A stretch of DNA of 64,000 nt from an uncultured Aquimarina sp. GTDB taxonomy: Bacteria > Bacteroidota > Bacteroidia > Flavobacteriales > Flavobacteriaceae. Position 1 is the first letter of the stretch. Every line of letters begins with the position of its first letter. The stretch covers positions 186,001 to 250,000 of the forward strand of contig CANMKX010000003.1 of the NCBI GenBank assembly GCA_947498595.1. The letters run 5' to 3'. The notes beneath the pieces were generated by a model. It searched no databases, was not told the origin of the DNA, and worked only from the letters and a program-made list of their open reading frames with translations. Positions 61,993-64,000 of the stretch are shown here, one piece after another. The position numbers and the translations under genes are program-made.

Positions 61993-62430
61993 TTACCGTA
62001 ATGATAATTTATTTCCTACACTAGTCCTATTTTTGAAATATGTAAATAATATTAATAAAACCAAAGAAATCAACATTATATCCCCTATCCAAAATGTATC
62101 TGTAGTAGAGCTTCTTTTGTCAATATCTTTGAATATAATTTTCAAATAACTAAATCTTAAAATATAAAAAAGAAGTACAAATAATAGAATCGTAATTTTT
62201 TGTTTAAACTTATTTACTTTACTAAATAATATTGTAAAGAAAAATGAAAATGCTATTGAAAAAATTAAACGATCACTAAAAGTTGAATAGTTTTTAGTAC
62301 TAAAATAATTAGTACTTATAAAATTATTGGTCAAATTTATTAGTTTTAAAATTAAATTTGGATATACTAAATGATAGCCTACAAAATAGCTTAAAATAAA
62401 AACTATCAATGAATTAATTTTTTTTCTCAT
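61993..62430 (-). CDS. Multi-pass membrane protein, immunity for the metallopeptidase tip
   Basis: This 145-residue protein has about four membrane helices (SLIVFILSYFVGYHLVYPNL, LIFSIAFSFFFTILFSKV, ITILLFVLLFYILRFSYL, ILISLVLLILFTYF-type MLISLVLLILFTYF). It overlaps the Rhs tip gene by 17 bp, so the two are translationally coupled. Membrane immunity proteins often protect against toxins that act in the periplasm or membrane. No family recognised. Confidence 0.68.
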   Translation of the reverse strand: MRKKINSLIVFILSYFVGYHLVYPNLILKLINLTNNFISTNYFSTKNYSTFSDRLIFSIAFSFFFTILFSKVNKFKQKITILLFVLLFYILRFSYLKIIFKDIDKRSSTTDTFWIGDIMLISLVLLILFTYFKNRTSVGNKLSLR

Positions 62431-63427
62431 AATCAGAAAATATATAAATTGTTGGTTTTTGTTGTGTAGAATAAATTATTGCTTCAGAATTACCCATACC
62501 CAAAATGTTTCTACCAATTTGACTAATAGTCCTTGGGTAAGCTAGGTATGTTTTTCTAGTTCCAACATTTGTGCGGTTACTTTGTAATTCGGCACGAAAC
62601 TCATTCATTTTTTCAACTAATTTACCAGGAATATTCTCATTGGACACCTCTTCTTTATGATTGAAATAGCTTCCTTTTTCACCAAAATATGATGCTCCTA
62701 CATCGGTATGCCCAAGTTCATGTAAAACAGCAAAACCATAACCATCAGTTAATGGGTCTACATCATTATTAAGAAGTTGTTCTATACTACTATCTGTTTC
62801 ATCACTATTTATATTTATAAGATTCTCTTTAGCTTCGGTTGACTTATCGTTATTTCCACCTATTGTAACAACTTCTTTATGTCCAATGGCATTTGATAAA
62901 AAATCAAAAGCTCCTTTACTACCTTTATCTTTATTTCTCTTACCAATAGTTAACATTCCTTCATCATTATAATCAACAATTGCTCCAGTAATTTCAGATA
63001 ATTCATTCAAGATCTTACTCAATATCTCTTTACCTTGATCTGTTTTTAATAAATCACTAATATCTACTTCTCTTCCATCTGGATCTATAAAAAACGCAGG
63101 ATTATTCAAACCATAAGTAAAAGGTGATTGATCATAGTATTTTTCCGCCAACGGATCAACATTCATCCAACGACCTAATGCAGGATCATAATTTCGAGCA
63201 CCAAAATCTAAAGTTCCTAGTCCTAACTCATCATTCTCTTCTTTACCGTTATACCCATAAGTATGCTTACGTCCAGTTATCACATTATTATACCCCATGT
63301 GTTGCAATCCAAATGGATAATAACTTTTCTCTTCTCGGATTTGTAATGCATCGATATCTTCTGGAATTATCCTTACATAATTCACTCTAAAAAACTGATC
63401 GTCTCCTACATAAGCACCATCTCTCAT
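62414..63427 (-). CDS. Rhs C-terminal tip with HELGH metallopeptidase-like domain, module A
   Basis: This 337-residue frame contains the most complete core: MRDGAYVGDDQFFRVNYVRI, TGRKHTYGYNGKEENDELGL, FGARNYDPALGRWMNVDPLA and NPAFFIDPDGREVD (residues 1-121). The variable domain (122-337) has FAVLHELGHTDVGAS with His236, Glu237 and His240, a gluzincin/metzincin-type zinc motif, and NEFRAELQSNR where Glu280 could be the third ligand. It lacks the thousands of bases of repeats of a full Rhs protein and has no secretion signal. It is likely an orphan toxin cassette that may be expressed after recombination. Confidence 0.78.
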   Translation of the reverse strand: MRDGAYVGDDQFFRVNYVRIIPEDIDALQIREEKSYYPFGLQHMGYNNVITGRKHTYGYNGKEENDELGLGTLDFGARNYDPALGRWMNVDPLAEKYYDQSPFTYGLNNPAFFIDPDGREVDISDLLKTDQGKEILSKILNELSEITGAIVDYNDEGMLTIGKRNKDKGSKGAFDFLSNAIGHKEVVTIGGNNDKSTEAKENLININSDETDSSIEQLLNNDVDPLTDGYGFAVLHELGHTDVGASYFGEKGSYFNHKEEVSNENIPGKLVEKMNEFRAELQSNRTNVGTRKTYLAYPRTISQIGRNILGMGNSEAIIYSTQQKPTIYIFSDYEKKN

Positions 63428-63598
63428 TCGTAAATTAAAACGATAGGTTCTTGTTTCTTCTGGTGTAAAAATAGATATTCTAAAGCATAAAATACCAGCT
63501 ACAAATATTTGTAACTGGTATTTAATCTTATTTTCTTATTCTTACCGCCACTAGTTTTGAAAACTAGCGGTAGCGATCATTCTAGCGGTATCTGGGGG
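63428..63598 (-). repeat. Cassette-boundary repeat, copy 1
   Basis: It runs from just before the MRDG start (TPEETRTYRFNLR-coding segment) through the hairpin (about 63496-63523) to TATCTGGGGG. The CTAGTTTT/AAAACTAG palindrome is at about 63551-63566. It matches copy 3 nearly base for base. Confidence 0.75.
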
Positions 63599-63670
63599 AA
63601 TGTTTTCCTCCCCAATCAATTACAGTAGTTCCAAATTGAGCATCGTGGTCTGATTTTTTACTATTTTATC

Positions 63671-64000
63671 TTATAATCGGAATTCAATATCACGCCCATC
63701 GTGATACACAACTTCTTTAATAAGTTTTTCTTCTGAATCTAAAAAAACAATAAATGAATCTACCGAAGCTAAGTTGTCACTAAAATCAAAATCTTTTAGA
63801 AGAGTTTCCTTTGAAATTGTATTATGATATAGATAGAGGTTTATAAAAACTAAGTATTCATTAAGTCCAGAAAATGTAATTACCATATGACTTTTATCTC
63901 TAATTGATAAATCACCTAATAGATCAGAATGAACTCCTTTGTACTTCAAGTTTATTTCGTTTCTGATTTTAGCAAATTGATTCTCATCAATATCCAGCTT
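63671..64000 (-). CDS. Immunity-like protein, 3' part (gene continues past the right edge)
   Basis: The frame is open to the window end (KLDIDENQFAKIRNEINLKY ... SFIVFLDSEEKLIKEVVYHD). The upstream part aligns with RLDIDIKEFVKIKKGVNQKY of the gene at 57215, so the ATG at 63949 is not its start. Residues from LSIRDKSHMVITFSGLNEYL to the end match the paralogue well. The likely N-terminal lipoprotein signal is outside the window. The sequence between its stop and the boundary repeat shows nothing I can support. Confidence 0.7.
   Translation of the reverse strand, partial: KLDIDENQFAKIRNEINLKYKGVHSDLLGDLSIRDKSHMVITFSGLNEYLVFINLYLYHNTISKETLLKDFDFSDNLASVDSFIVFLDSEEKLIKEVVYHDGRDIEFRL

Noticed and set aside
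1..64000. CRISPR arrays, tRNA or rRNA genes, intact transposons
   Set aside because: I saw no regularly spaced direct repeats of CRISPR type, no cloverleaf T-arm patterns, no transposase-like frames. The repeats at 57-64 kb are Rhs cassette borders.

Overview
The window looks like chromosome of a low-GC member of the Flavobacteriaceae (Bacteroidota), probably marine. The evidence is a PorP/SprF-type outer-membrane protein, secreted proteins with T9SS type A C-terminal sorting domains, CarboxypepD_reg-like and DUF5686 outer-membrane proteins, TAnnTTTG-type promoter elements, a probably K+-dependent membrane pyrophosphatase, and Rhs cores of the YGYNGKEE...FGARNYDPALGRW type. The genus cannot be told from sequence alone. 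I saw no rRNA, tRNA, CRISPR array or intact insertion sequence.

Layout. 1-19 kb is mostly housekeeping: an ergothioneine set (egtB, egtD and a convergent class V PLP enzyme that may be the lyase EgtE), a TonB C-terminal-domain protein, thyA, a nucleoside transporter with an N-terminal extracytoplasmic domain, a bifunctional nuclease, etfBA, pdhB, a DUF5686 protein, soluble and membrane pyrophosphatases and an App1-like phosphatase. At 17.7-19.0 kb an XRE/S24 repressor faces a DUF559 gene across three copies of a palindromic operator. 19-33 kb is mixed: an LEA-like lipoprotein, PorP/SprF, a nitroreductase, a pentapeptide-repeat protein, a three-gene secreted adhesin-like operon (25.7-29.8 kb), an FMN reductase/DoxX pair and several regulators.

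33.0-37.8 kb holds the most interesting locus, a putative new RiPP pathway read leftwards. It contains a previously uncalled 43-residue precursor peptide with a GG motif and a Cys-rich core with a single arginine, then a terminator-like hairpin. After that come three translationally coupled genes: an M50 membrane protease with a PqqD-like N-terminus, an arginase-family enzyme with a similar N-terminus, and an LpxL/HtrB-like acyltransferase whose HX4(D/E) acid is replaced by Arg. A CarboxypepD_reg-like protein may close the operon. The hypothesis is Arg to ornithine conversion by a peptide arginase, N-acylation of the ornithine to give a lipopeptide, and cleavage at the membrane.

38.5-40.7 kb is a large T9SS-sorted Ig-like repeat protein. 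41.3-51.6 kb is a heavy-metal efflux island: a CzcA-TolC fusion, CzcB, a HupE/UreJ protein, a membrane-anchor protein and a His-rich protein, followed by a MauG-type peroxidase operon. A LytS/LytTR two-component pair and an SpoU methyltransferase follow.

55.3-64.0 kb is a tandem array of displaced Rhs C-terminal tips. Five decayed or intact copies of the same Rhs core end, each with its own leader hairpin, are followed by different C-terminal domains and (lipo)protein or membrane immunity-like genes. One tip is intact and carries an HELGH metallopeptidase motif. The parental full-length Rhs gene probably lies beyond the right edge.
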